This document shows positions 1 to 8,439 of a stretch of 64,000 nt of DNA, in pieces (the first letter of the stretch is position 1; each line of letters starts with the position of its first letter). Position numbers and translations under genes: made by a program. The notes beneath the pieces are model-generated. The model saw only the letters and a program-made list of their open reading frames with translations. It had not been told where the DNA came from and made no database searches. This stretch comes from Paeniroseomonas aquatica (GTDB lineage Bacteria; Pseudomonadota; Alphaproteobacteria; Acetobacterales; Acetobacteraceae), in assembly GCF_030409335.1 (NCBI RefSeq), contig NZ_JAUFPN010000107.1, forward strand, positions 1 through 64,000. The letters run 5' to 3'.

Positions 1-122
1 TCAACTTGCGCATCGCTGAGTCCGGTCACAGACCCTAGGGGCCGGGCCCGGGGCGGACAAGGCCGGGCGGCTTGCATGGCCGGGAGGCTGCGGACATGCT
101 CGGCCACCAGCAGGAGGAAACC

Positions 123-1457
123 ATGGCCGCAGGGCTGACCGAGCGCGTGTGCGACCTGGTCGCGGCGCCGCCACCGCTCTCGGCCGGGGACCGGCAGGAC
201 GTGCTGCTGGCCTTCGCCGATACCCTGGCCTGTGCCCATGCCGGCTGGTTCGAGCCGGTGGCGCGGGCGGTGGCCGGCGCCTGGCGCGGCGGCACGGCAC
301 CGCTGCTGGATGGCGGCTTCGCCCCTTCGGCCGAGCATGCGGCGCTGATCACCGCGACAGCGGGCCATGCGCTCGACTACGACGACGTGCACCTCGACAG
401 CACCTCGCATCCCTCCGTCGTGCTGGTGCCGGCGCTGCTGGCGATGCAGGCGGAGGGCCGGCTGCCCGCCGCGCGGCTGGCGCCGGCCTTCGCCATCGGC
501 ATCGCGGTGAATGCCGCGCTCGGCCGCGCGCTGGGCTTCGCGCATTACCGGCGCGGCTGGCACGCCACCTCGACCATCGGCCCGCTGGCCGGGGCGGCGG
601 CGCTGGCGCATCTGCTGGCGCTGGACCGGCTGGCGACGCGGCAGGCGCTGGCGCTGGCCGCGGCGCAGTCCGGCGGGCTGCAGCGGAATTTCGGCGCCAT
701 GGCGAAGCCCGCCCAGGCCGGCTTCGCCGCCGCGGCGGCGGTGCGGGCGGCGACCCTGGCCCAGGCCGGGCTGACCGCGGATGCGGATGTCTTCGCGGTG
801 GGCGGCTTCCTCGACCTCTACGGCGGCGATGCCGGGGCGACAGCGCGGGGCGCCGCGGTGGCGCTGGACGCGCGCCCGGGCAGCATCGCCCGCAAGCTCT
901 ATCCCTGCTGCTACGCGACCCACCGGCTGGTCGCCGCGGCGCTCGACGCCCGGGCGCCGCTGAACGCACCGCCGCCGGCCGAGGCCGCGCTGACCCTGTT
1001 CGTCCCGGCCGGCGGCCTGCAGCCCCTGCGCGACAGCCTGCCGCGCACCGGGCTGGAGGCGAAATTCTCCGCCGAGTACACCGTCGCGGTGGCGTTCTGG
1101 CAGGGCAGCCTCGGCCTGGCGGATTTCGAGGATGCGGCGGTGGCCCGGCCGGAGGCGGCGGCGCGCATGGCCCGGGTGCGGGTGATCGAGGAGCCGGTGC
1201 CGGCGGATGGGGCACAGGGGCTGGAGCACGGCACGGCGCGGCTGGCGGTGACGCTCGAGGGCCGGGAGATCGCGCGGGGCGAGGCGGGGCCGATCCCCGG
1301 CTCCCCGGCGCGGCCGGCGACCCAGGCGGAGATGCAGGCGAAGATCGCGGATTGCCTGGCCCGCCATGCGGCGGCCGGCGGCAGGCCGCTGGCGCCCGCG
1401 GCCTTCCTGGCGCGGCTCGAGGCCATGCTGGCGCCCGCCGCGGCGCAAGCGGCCTGA
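123..1457 (+). CDS. MmgE/PrpD family protein
   Basis: The 444-residue protein belongs to the MmgE/PrpD family (2-methylcitrate dehydratase, cis-aconitate decarboxylase and relatives), probably cytoplasmic. Family signs are the LDYDD acidic motif (about residues 84-88) after a helical N-terminus, the conserved WHAT segment (about 146-149), and the usual family length. ATG 123 is chosen because AGGAGG at 112-117 sits 5 bases before it; upstream ATGs at 72 and 96 lack a good ribosome site. A cupin gene follows after 42 bp on the same strand. No methylcitrate-cycle gene (prpB, prpC) is nearby, so a role in propionate metabolism is not supported. The substrate is unknown. Confidence 0.85.
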   Translation: MAAGLTERVCDLVAAPPPLSAGDRQDVLLAFADTLACAHAGWFEPVARAVAGAWRGGTAPLLDGGFAPSAEHAALITATAGHALDYDDVHLDSTSHPSVVLVPALLAMQAEGRLPAARLAPAFAIGIAVNAALGRALGFAHYRRGWHATSTIGPLAGAAALAHLLALDRLATRQALALAAAQSGGLQRNFGAMAKPAQAGFAAAAAVRAATLAQAGLTADADVFAVGGFLDLYGGDAGATARGAAVALDARPGSIARKLYPCCYATHRLVAAALDARAPLNAPPPAEAALTLFVPAGGLQPLRDSLPRTGLEAKFSAEYTVAVAFWQGSLGLADFEDAAVARPEAAARMARVRVIEEPVPADGAQGLEHGTARLAVTLEGREIARGEAGPIPGSPARPATQAEMQAKIADCLARHAAAGGRPLAPAAFLARLEAMLAPAAAQAA

Positions 1458-1499
1458 CGGGGCCGCCGATCCGGCAGCAGGGGTAGGGGAGGAACAGGC

Positions 1500-2246
1500 A
1501 TGGCGATACTGGCACCGGTCGAGGTCGCGCGCGAAAGCCGCCGGCCCATCGTCTCGAACGGCGTGGCGGCGCATCTCACCACCTTCATCGGCGCCAACCG
1601 CTACAACCCGGCGGCGGTCTATCCGATGGCCTTCCTGGTGGAGCAGCCGCCTGGCTCGGTCGTGGCGACGCATTTCCACGAGGCCAACCAGTTTCAGATC
1701 GTGGTGGCCGGCGACGGCCGGCTCGGCAGCCATCCGGTCGAGCCGGTCGCGGTGCACTACAGCAACGCCTTCAGCGCCTATGGCCCGATCACCGCCGGCG
1801 CGGCGGGGCTGCAGTACTTCACCCTGCGCAACGGCTACGACCGCGGCGCCCGCTACCTGCCGGCGGCGCGGGAGGAGCTGCGCGGCGTGCGGCGCCGCTT
1901 CCGCGACGCCTTCGCCGAGCCGGCGGCGCCGCTGGCGTCAGTGCCCGACGCGGCGGCGGCCGAGGCGCTGATCCCCGCCGCACCCGATGGCATGGGCGCC
2001 TGGCGGCACCGGCTGCCGCCGGGCGCGGCGCTGGAGGGGCCCGACCCCGCCGGCGGCGACGGCCAGTTCTGGGTGGTGACGGCGGGCAGCCTGCGGACGC
2101 CGGCGGGCGAGGCTTTGCCGCCGCTGTCCTGCGCCTTCGTCGCCCCGGACGAGCCGCCCTTCGCGGCGGTGGCCGGCGAGGCCGGGCTGGAGGTGGTGGT
2201 GGTGCAATTCCCGCGCGGCCGCGACCACGTAGCGGCGGGGAGCTGA
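1500..2246 (+). CDS. cupin-domain protein, probable bicupin
   Basis: A 248-residue protein with a cupin-like N-terminal half. A THFHEANQFQ stretch gives His58, His60 and Gln64 in the place where cupins bind metal. The second half (residues about 165-240, around a GGDGQFWVV segment) looks like a degenerate second barrel. No signal peptide is seen. It lies 42 bp behind the MmgE/PrpD gene and probably shares its transcript. Cupins include dioxygenases, isomerases and sugar-binding proteins, so the reaction cannot be assigned. An IS481 transposase fragment on the other strand begins just after its stop. Confidence 0.7.
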   Translation: MAILAPVEVARESRRPIVSNGVAAHLTTFIGANRYNPAAVYPMAFLVEQPPGSVVATHFHEANQFQIVVAGDGRLGSHPVEPVAVHYSNAFSAYGPITAGAAGLQYFTLRNGYDRGARYLPAAREELRGVRRRFRDAFAEPAAPLASVPDAAAAEALIPAAPDGMGAWRHRLPPGAALEGPDPAGGDGQFWVVTAGSLRTPAGEALPPLSCAFVAPDEPPFAAVAGEAGLEVVVVQFPRGRDHVAAGS

Positions 2247-2255
2247 TGCGGCATG

Positions 2256-2425
2256 GCCCGCTGTGCGGTCCCGGGATGAGGTGACGCGGGTTGATCCTGA
2301 AGCCCGGCGGCTTTTCGGTCCAGGCGTCGCGGATGGCCCGGAACGGCGTTCGCCATCGCCGCGCCTTCAGGTGCCCGGCGACGTCGTAGGCATGGACGAA
2401 CGCACCACCCCACTCCGGGACGGCA
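2256..2425 (-). pseudogene. IS481-type transposase C-terminal fragment
   Basis: Read on the minus strand, this stretch encodes residues resembling the extreme C-terminus of IS481-family transposases: a YDVAGHLKARRWRTPF segment, then AWTEKPPGFRINPRHLIPGP. Only the last 50 or so residues of the roughly 300-residue family protein remain. There is no catalytic core and no start. It fills the gap between the cupin gene and a glycosyltransferase-like gene and marks the left edge of an IS-rich island. Identification rests on remembered family motifs, so the limits are approximate. Confidence 0.6.
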
Positions 2426-2443
2426 GACCTGGAACAGCGATGG

Positions 2444-3409
2444 TCAGTTCGTGCCCTGCGGCCGGGTTGAGGTGGGCGCCTTTGGCTTGGGCGCCGAGAA
2501 ACTGCCCGGCATGCGCCAGCGGGCCGGCAGCAAGGCCGGAGCACGTTCCCGGAGGACCGACGCCGCCCGCGAACGCCAGATCAACAGGGTCTGCCGGACC
2601 TCGATCCAGAGCCAGAATGGCTTGACCGGGTGCCACAGCATGTCCGGCGTGGACCCGGTCCGAAAGAGCGTTGGCTTGAAGGCCATGCTGCCGGGCCAGA
2701 GATACATGTCGAATGGGGTGCTGAAGTAGAAGCGCTTGCGGTTGTGCGCCGCGGTGAACTCGCCCTCCGCGCCGATGTCGGCCACGGTCAGTCCGCGCAT
2801 CGACGCGATCGTGGCCCAGGTGCATTCCAGATGTCCGCCCCAACCCTTCTGGTAGGCGGCATCCATCGCGCGCACGAGAGCGCCGGAGGCACGGAAGATC
2901 GGCATGAAGCTGCGCAGGGCTTGGCTGTCGTCCGGAGTCTCGTCCGTCGTGACCAGCGAATCCCAGAACAGCCATTCCTTGTGATCGCGGCGGCGATAGA
3001 CAACGGTGGCCAGCAGGTCGCTGGGGTCATCTTCGAAGGCCGCAAAGAAACGATGCCAGCTGCTGCTGAAGGCGACATCGTACTCGACCTGCCAGTAGAA
3101 ATCGTAATCCGGATGGGCCCGGCAGAAATGCATGAGAATGAGGTCAGTATGGCCATCGTGCCAGAGGTTCCAGCCCGGCGTTGCGACCGCTTTCTGCGGA
3201 TAAGGCAGGGCGTGCAGATCCGGTGTCCGGACGATGTGATGCGGCACGCGGCGCAGTCGTTCAGGGACCGGCGCGTCGGCATCAAGCCGGATCAGGACAA
3301 AGAACGTGCAACCCGGTGCGGCCTGCTTCCGCAATCGAGCAAAAGCCCTTTCCGCCCACTTGTCGAAGAAATGGGTCTGGAAAAGTACCGCCGTGGTTCG
3401 TGCAGGCAT
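2444..3409 (-). CDS. glycosyltransferase-like protein of unknown specificity
   Basis: A 321-residue soluble protein starting FQTHFFDKW. It has a central QVEYDVAF stretch that resembles the acidic metal/nucleotide-sugar site of GT-A type glycosyltransferases, and aromatic-rich segments (FWDSLVTTDE, FDMYLWPGSM). It recalls the DUF3405-like family, a tentative assignment. No signal peptide or membrane span is seen. Its upstream region is unusually AT-rich and shares the 11-mer TAGTATCTGAT with the region before the TupA-like gene at 52237. The setting, with IS remnants and a CDP-sugar locus 1.2 kb away, suggests surface polysaccharide synthesis. Confidence 0.6.
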   Translation of the reverse strand: MPARTTAVLFQTHFFDKWAERAFARLRKQAAPGCTFFVLIRLDADAPVPERLRRVPHHIVRTPDLHALPYPQKAVATPGWNLWHDGHTDLILMHFCRAHPDYDFYWQVEYDVAFSSSWHRFFAAFEDDPSDLLATVVYRRRDHKEWLFWDSLVTTDETPDDSQALRSFMPIFRASGALVRAMDAAYQKGWGGHLECTWATIASMRGLTVADIGAEGEFTAAHNRKRFYFSTPFDMYLWPGSMAFKPTLFRTGSTPDMLWHPVKPFWLWIEVRQTLLIWRSRAASVLRERAPALLPARWRMPGSFSAPKPKAPTSTRPQGTN

Positions 3410-3593
3410 TTTGCAGATCTCGTGTGAATTCGTAACTTATATCAGATACTAGACTTGGCCATGCAACGATCCTCAACCGTGCGTGAGGCGTGAATGCATA
3501 ACGGCTTGTGACTGGTTGATTCCGGAATTGGGAGTGTCGAAAAGTCCATGTTTAGCGGGCCCGCTGAAGCGGGCCGGACTCCAGGCGTCACGC

Positions 3594-4201
3594 GGTCACC
3601 GCCAGCAGCTTCGGCAGCCCGACCAGCTTCTAGGCCGCCATGGCGAGGGTGAGCTTCCAGTCGACCTTGGGCAGCCCGGCCACCGTCCTGGCTCAGCCGA
3701 ATGCCTCCTCGATCCGCGTCCGGATGCGCAGGCTGATGTCATAGGCGGGGTGACGTTGATGTCGCGGAGTTCAGCGACGAAGCCTTGCTCGCCGTTGCCC
3801 ACCGCGTCGGTCGCGGGGCGGAGCCGTCCTTCGGCTGGACGCACCTGGGGCTGGCCCAGGCTTCCTGCAGCGTGCCGTCCACCGAGCCGTGCGCGGTCGA
3901 GAGCAGCGCTTTGACCCGAGGCTGTGCCAGCACCCTGGCCAGGACCTTCAAGGCCAGGTCGCCCTCGAGCGGTTGGTCGCGGTTCATGGTGAAGGTCGTG
4001 GTGTCCCACACCGGGTGATCCACGCCGAGCCCGACGGACCAGCGGAACAGCATGCCGAACTCGGTCCGCTCGATCGATTGCCGCTCCGGCGGGATCGAGT
4101 CCCGCCGGCCTGGCATTCATCACGTCTCGGATCACCCGAAGCGGATGGTCGGCACGCACCCGCTTCGCACGGTCGACATGGGTGAACAAGGAGCCAGCCA
4201 C
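3594..4201 (-). pseudogene. degenerate IS5-family transposase
   Basis: The minus strand starts with MAGSLFTHVDRAKRVRADHP, the typical opening of an IS5-group transposase. After a frame change it continues with FGMLFRWSVGLGVDHPVWD and LLSTAHGSVDGTLQEAWAS, which holds the expected DG catalytic segment. Near 3594-3650 it reads VDWKLTLAMAA, a stop, then KLVGLPKLLAVTA, the usual C-terminal tail interrupted by a TAG. At least one frameshift and one nonsense codon make it inactive. It lies just upstream of the CDP-sugar locus and is the best-preserved of the three dead IS elements here. Clear terminal inverted repeats could not be fixed. Confidence 0.85.
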
Positions 4202-4648
4202 CGCTGCATTCCCACCCCATCCGACTGCGTTAATAGCGAATCACGGATGGGGGATTCAGGCTACGAATTGCAACAACCCGCTAATGCTCTTTCCGCCCAC
4301 TCAATCAAGCAAAGCTCAACGAAGTCAGCGGGTTGGATTGACGTCTACAACGGTCCTTAAAAATGGCATCGTTTCTGCTTCACGGCATCGTGGGCAGGAC
4401 ACGACATTGTCGGTGACGGGGCGGCATATCACCAGGAGCTTTTGTCTTTATGAAATGCAATCAGTAATTGCACGGAAACGCTACTTATCCCCTGTCGTGG
4501 GCGATGTTACCGTGCTTTCAGACAAGGCAGCGGCAGTCGGGCAACGTGTCGAAGGAGCAGTTTCAGCCAAATGACAGCAGAGTATGGCGAAACCGTACCG
4601 TCCGATGATTTCCCGAACATGTCGCATCAACAATTCTGAGAACTAACG
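4202..4648 (+). other. intergenic region, AT-richer, no gene supported
   Basis: These 447 bp separate the IS5 remnant from the CDP-sugar locus and are visibly more AT-rich than the surrounding coding DNA. The left part (to about 4270) is probably the outer end of the IS5 element. An open frame at 4182-4574 on the plus strand has no recognisable protein features and is not called. The right part must hold the promoter of the sugar locus, but no convincing -35/-10 pair stands out. Confidence 0.5.
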
Positions 4649-5689
4649 ATGAAAATACTTATCACCGGTAACATGGGATACGTCGGCCCCGCCGTCGTCC
4701 GGCGGCTTCGGACTCGGTTTCCTGATGCTCATATCCACGGGCACGACAATGCTTACTTCGGGCATTGCCTGACCGGCAGTGCGATATTGCCGGAATCGTT
4801 GCTCGACAGGCAGACTTTCGGAGATGTCCGCGAGCTCGATATGGAGATGCTGCGGGGGCAGGACGCCGTGGTCCACCTCGCCGCCGTATCGAACGACCCG
4901 ATGGGCAACCGCTTCGCCGCCGTCACCAAGGCCATCAACCAGGACGCCTCCGCCCGCATCGGTCATGCCGCCGCTGCGGCCGGCGTCCGCAACTTCGTCT
5001 TCGCGTCGAGCTGCAGCGTCTATGGCGTGGCCACGGGCGGTCCACGGCGCGAGGAGGACCCGCTGAACCCGGTCACCGCCTATGCGGCGTCCAAGATCGG
5101 CACGGAGCAGGCCCTGGCGCAGGTGGAGGGCGACATGGCCATCACCTGCCTGCGCTTCGCCACCGCCTGCGGCATGTCCGACCGGCTGCGGCTGGACCTG
5201 GTGCTGAACGACTTCGTCGCCTGCGCCCTGACGCGCGGCGAGATCAGCGTGCTGAGCGACGGTACGCCGTGGAGGCCGCTGATCGATGTCGCGGACATGG
5301 CGCGCGCCATCGAATGGGCGGTGATCCGCAAGGTCGAGGACGGCAATCGCTTCCTGACGGTCAATGCCGGCTCGGACGACCGGAACTACCAGGTCAAGGA
5401 TCTGGCGAATGCCGTCGCGACCGCGGTGCCCGGCACCACGGTCGAGATCAACACCTCCGCACCGGCCGACAGCCGATCCTACAAGGTGGATTTTGCCCGC
5501 TTCGCCGCCCTCGCGCCGGACCACCAGCCGCAGGTCACGCTGGCCGAATCGATCCGCCAGCTGGTCGAGGGCTTGCGGTCGATGCGCTTCGCCGACGCGG
5601 AATTCCGACAGTCGCCCCTCATGCGGCTGCAGGTACTGCAGGAGCATATTGCGGCCGGCCGCCTGTCGCAAAGCCTCTCCTGGCAATGA
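4649..5689 (+). CDS. NAD-dependent epimerase/dehydratase (extended SDR)
   Basis: A 346-residue extended short-chain dehydrogenase acting on nucleotide sugars. The Rossmann motif is GNMGYVG (Gly7, Gly10, Gly13), the serine-bearing loop is SSCSVYG (120-126), and the catalytic pair is Tyr145/Lys149 in YAASK. NDP-sugar epimerases, dehydratases and reductases share this layout. As the first gene of the locus, 40 bp ahead of the rfbF cytidylyltransferase, it probably acts on a CDP- or related sugar. It is not a clear match to CDP-glucose 4,6-dehydratase (RfbG), so the exact reaction is open. Confidence 0.8.
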   Translation: MKILITGNMGYVGPAVVRRLRTRFPDAHIHGHDNAYFGHCLTGSAILPESLLDRQTFGDVRELDMEMLRGQDAVVHLAAVSNDPMGNRFAAVTKAINQDASARIGHAAAAAGVRNFVFASSCSVYGVATGGPRREEDPLNPVTAYAASKIGTEQALAQVEGDMAITCLRFATACGMSDRLRLDLVLNDFVACALTRGEISVLSDGTPWRPLIDVADMARAIEWAVIRKVEDGNRFLTVNAGSDDRNYQVKDLANAVATAVPGTTVEINTSAPADSRSYKVDFARFAALAPDHQPQVTLAESIRQLVEGLRSMRFADAEFRQSPLMRLQVLQEHIAAGRLSQSLSWQ

Positions 5690-5729
5690 GCCCGCAGCCC
5701 TCCCGTTTTCGGCGAAGGAGTAGCCACCC

Positions 5730-6500
5730 GTGAAAGTCGCTCTGCTCTCTGGCGGTTTTGGAACGCGCCTCAGCGAGGAAACATCCATTCGCCCCAAGCC
5801 GATGGTTGAGATCGGTGGCCGCCCGATCATGTGGCACATCATGAAGATGTATGCGCACTACGGCCTCAAGGACTTCGTCGTCCTGGGTGGGTACAAGGTC
5901 GAGTACATCCGTGAGTACTTCCTGCGCTATCAAAGCTCTCATTGCGACTTCTCGATAGACCTGAAGACCGGCAATGTGGAGTGGCTGCAGTCCGTCGATG
6001 AGGATTGGCGCGTCACCGTCCTCAACACCGGGGCCGATTCGATGACCGGCGGCCGGCTCCGCCGCGCCCGCCACGTGCTGGGCGAGGAGCGTTTCTGTCT
6101 CACCTATGGCGATGGCGTCTGCGACGTGAACATCGCCGAACTCATCAAGGCCCATGCGGCCAGCGATGCCTGGTGCACGCTGACCGCGGTGACCCAGCCC
6201 GGCCGTTACGGCGCGCTGCGGGTGAGCGACTGCAGCAAGCAGGTCCTCGGGTTCCGCGAGAAGGGCTCGACGGATGGCGGCCTGATCAATGGCGGCTTCT
6301 TCGTGTGCGAGCCGCAGGTCTTCGACCTGATCGACAACGATCAGACTGTCTTCGAAGCGGAACCCATGGAGCGCATGGTGAAGGCCAACCGGCTGGGCAG
6401 CTACACGCACACCGGTTACTGGCAGAGCATGGACTCGCTGCGCGACAAGCAGGTTCTCGAAGCCCAGTGGGCTGCTGGCGCACCATGGAAGGTCTGGTAA
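5730..6500 (+). CDS. rfbF: glucose-1-phosphate cytidylyltransferase
   Basis: A 256-residue enzyme that joins CTP and glucose-1-phosphate to give CDP-glucose and diphosphate, the entry step to CDP-linked deoxy and branched sugars. The signature is at the N-terminus: GGFGTRL (8-14) and RPKPM (21-25). YGDGVCDV (126-133) supplies the metal-binding aspartates, and INGGFFV follows near residue 186. Length matches the RfbF family (about 257). It sits second in a four-gene sugar locus. The usual partner RfbG (4,6-dehydratase) is not in the window. Confidence 0.93.
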   Translation: MKVALLSGGFGTRLSEETSIRPKPMVEIGGRPIMWHIMKMYAHYGLKDFVVLGGYKVEYIREYFLRYQSSHCDFSIDLKTGNVEWLQSVDEDWRVTVLNTGADSMTGGRLRRARHVLGEERFCLTYGDGVCDVNIAELIKAHAASDAWCTLTAVTQPGRYGALRVSDCSKQVLGFREKGSTDGGLINGGFFVCEPQVFDLIDNDQTVFEAEPMERMVKANRLGSYTHTGYWQSMDSLRDKQVLEAQWAAGAPWKVW

Positions 6501-6542
6501 AATGGCCTGGGCTGGGCTGACGAGAGTGAGAGGGACTGTCGC

Positions 6543-7883
6543 TTGATCATCGTTGATACGGCACTGGCGCGACGGCATTCGGAGGGACGCCCGATCCGGG
6601 TGGGTATCGTCGGTGCGGGCTTCCAGGGTGCTGCAATCGTCCGGCAGATCGTCACCGCCACGCCGGGCATGGAAGTCGTCGCCCTTGCCAATCGGCACAT
6701 CGCCAAGGCGATCGAGGCCTTCACCGTGCTCGGCATCACGCCGCAGCGCTGCGACAGCCGCATCGCCATCGAGACGGCCATCGCCCTGCGGCAGCCGGTG
6801 GTGACCGAGGATGCGACTGGGCTCGCCAGCGCCGACGGCATCGATGTTGTGGTCGAGGTCACCGGTTCGATCGAGTATGCGGCGCAGGTCGTCCTCGCCG
6901 CGATCGAGGCCGGCAAGCATGTCATCCAGATGAACGCCGAGCTGGATGGTACCGTCGGCCCGATCCTGAAGGCGCGTGCCGATGCGGCAGGCGTCATCTA
7001 CAGCTTCGCCGATGGCGACCAGCCCGGCGTTCAGATGAACCTCTACCGTTTCGTCAAGAGCCTCGGCGTGACGCCGGTGCTGTGCGGCAACATCAAGGGC
7101 CTGCACGACCCCTACCGCAACCCGACGACGCAGCGAGGCTTCGCCGAGAAGTGGGGCCAAAAGCCGGCCATGGTCGCCTCCTTCGCGGATGGCACCAAGA
7201 TCTCCTATGAACAGGCGATCGTGGCCAATGGCACCGGCTTCAAGGTCGCGCGACGCGGCATGCTCGGGCCGGATTTCTCCGGTGGCGATCCCGGCGCGCC
7301 TTTGACCCCAGTCGAGGACACCGTTGCCGCCTTCGCCGAGCACCTCGACCGCGGCGGGCCAGGCTTGGTGGATTACGTCGTTGGCGCACGCCCTGGCCCT
7401 GGCGTCTTCGTGCTCGGCACGCATGACGACCCGCGCCAGCGGCATTTCCTCAATCTCTATAAGCTCGGCACCGGCCCGTATTTCTGTTTCACCACGCCCT
7501 ATCACCTGTGCCACTTCGAGGTCCCGACCTCCATCGCGCGCGCCGTGCTTTTCGGCGATGCGGTGCTGGCGCCGCGGGCAGGGCCCGAGGTGGGGGTGAT
7601 CGCAGTCGCCAAGACCGACCTCGCGCCGGGCGAGGAGATCACCGAATTCGGCGGCTACCATGTCTACGGCGTCGCCGAAAATGCCGAGATCATCACGCAG
7701 GACCGCCTGTTGCCTCTCGGCCTCGCTCTCGGTTGTCGGGTGGCGCGGCCGGTGGCGAAGGATGCCGTGCTGACCTTCGCCGATGTCGAGATCCCGCCCG
7801 GCCGCCTGGTCGATGCGCTCTATGCCGAGCAGGAGACTCACTTCGCCCGTCAACCGGCTTCCATGATGCAGGTTGCTACATGA
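6543..7883 (+). CDS. NAD(P)-binding oxidoreductase with C-terminal SAF domain
   Basis: A 446-residue protein with an N-terminal Rossmann fold (GIVGAGFQG near residue 21) of the homoserine-dehydrogenase/Gfo-Idh-MocA type, followed by a catalytic-type domain and a C-terminal SAF-like domain from about residue 345 (VIAVAKTDLAPGEEI). The start is a TTG preceded by GAGAGGGA about 8 bases upstream. The stop overlaps the rfbC start in an ATGA. SAF domains also occur in sialic acid synthases and antifreeze-like proteins. Its position between rfbF and rfbC argues for a step in making or branching an unusual nucleotide sugar. The specific reaction is not known to me. Confidence 0.75.
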   Translation: MIIVDTALARRHSEGRPIRVGIVGAGFQGAAIVRQIVTATPGMEVVALANRHIAKAIEAFTVLGITPQRCDSRIAIETAIALRQPVVTEDATGLASADGIDVVVEVTGSIEYAAQVVLAAIEAGKHVIQMNAELDGTVGPILKARADAAGVIYSFADGDQPGVQMNLYRFVKSLGVTPVLCGNIKGLHDPYRNPTTQRGFAEKWGQKPAMVASFADGTKISYEQAIVANGTGFKVARRGMLGPDFSGGDPGAPLTPVEDTVAAFAEHLDRGGPGLVDYVVGARPGPGVFVLGTHDDPRQRHFLNLYKLGTGPYFCFTTPYHLCHFEVPTSIARAVLFGDAVLAPRAGPEVGVIAVAKTDLAPGEEITEFGGYHVYGVAENAEIITQDRLLPLGLALGCRVARPVAKDAVLTFADVEIPPGRLVDALYAEQETHFARQPASMMQVAT

Positions 7884-8428
7884 TCTTCCATTCGACCACA
7901 CTCAAGGATGCCTGGCTCATCGCGCTCGAGCCGCGGGGCGACGAGCGCGGCCATTTCGCCCGGACGATGTGCCAGACGGAATTCGCCAAGCATGGCTTGG
8001 CGACCGAGTACGTGCAGCAGAACATGTCCGCCTCCGCCAAGGCCGGCACCCTGCGTGGCCTGCATTTCCAGCGGGCGCCGCACGCCGAGGCGAAGCTGGT
8101 CCGCTGCATCCGCGGGGCCATCTTCGATGTGATCGTGGACTTGCGCGGCGATTCCCCGAGCTACCTGCGGCACGAAGGTTTCGAGCTGAGTGCGGTCAAC
8201 CAGCGCCAGTTGTATGTCCCACCCGGCTTCGCCCATTCCTTCCTCACCCTGACCGATGATGCTGAGGTGACCTATCTTGTGTCATCCTTCTATGCGCCGG
8301 GGGCGGAGGGTGGGCTTCGCTACGACGATCCGGCGCTCGGCATCGAATGGCCGTTGCCGGTCAGTACCATCTCCGAGAAGGATGCCAACTGGCCGCTGCT
8401 CCGGCACGGTGATCCGGCGATTTTTTAG
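7880..8428 (+). CDS. rfbC: dTDP-4-dehydrorhamnose 3,5-epimerase family protein
   Basis: A 182-residue RmlC-type cupin epimerase. Visible hallmarks are FARTMC, the substrate loop TLRGLHFQ with the catalytic base histidine, VPPGFAHSFL, and the C-terminal LRYDDPALGIEWPL. Length agrees with RmlC (about 180). The ATG overlaps the preceding TGA (ATGA), which implies translational coupling. No rmlA, rmlB or rmlD is present, so the substrate here is probably a 4-keto CDP-sugar made by its neighbours, not dTDP-4-keto-rhamnose. Confidence 0.9.
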   Translation: MIFHSTTLKDAWLIALEPRGDERGHFARTMCQTEFAKHGLATEYVQQNMSASAKAGTLRGLHFQRAPHAEAKLVRCIRGAIFDVIVDLRGDSPSYLRHEGFELSAVNQRQLYVPPGFAHSFLTLTDDAEVTYLVSSFYAPGAEGGLRYDDPALGIEWPLPVSTISEKDANWPLLRHGDPAIF

Positions 8429-8439
8429 GCTGTCACAGA

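Noticed and set aside
4182-4574. 130-codon open frame before the CDP-sugar locus
   Set aside because: It overlaps the start of the IS5 transposase remnant and shows no protein-like features.
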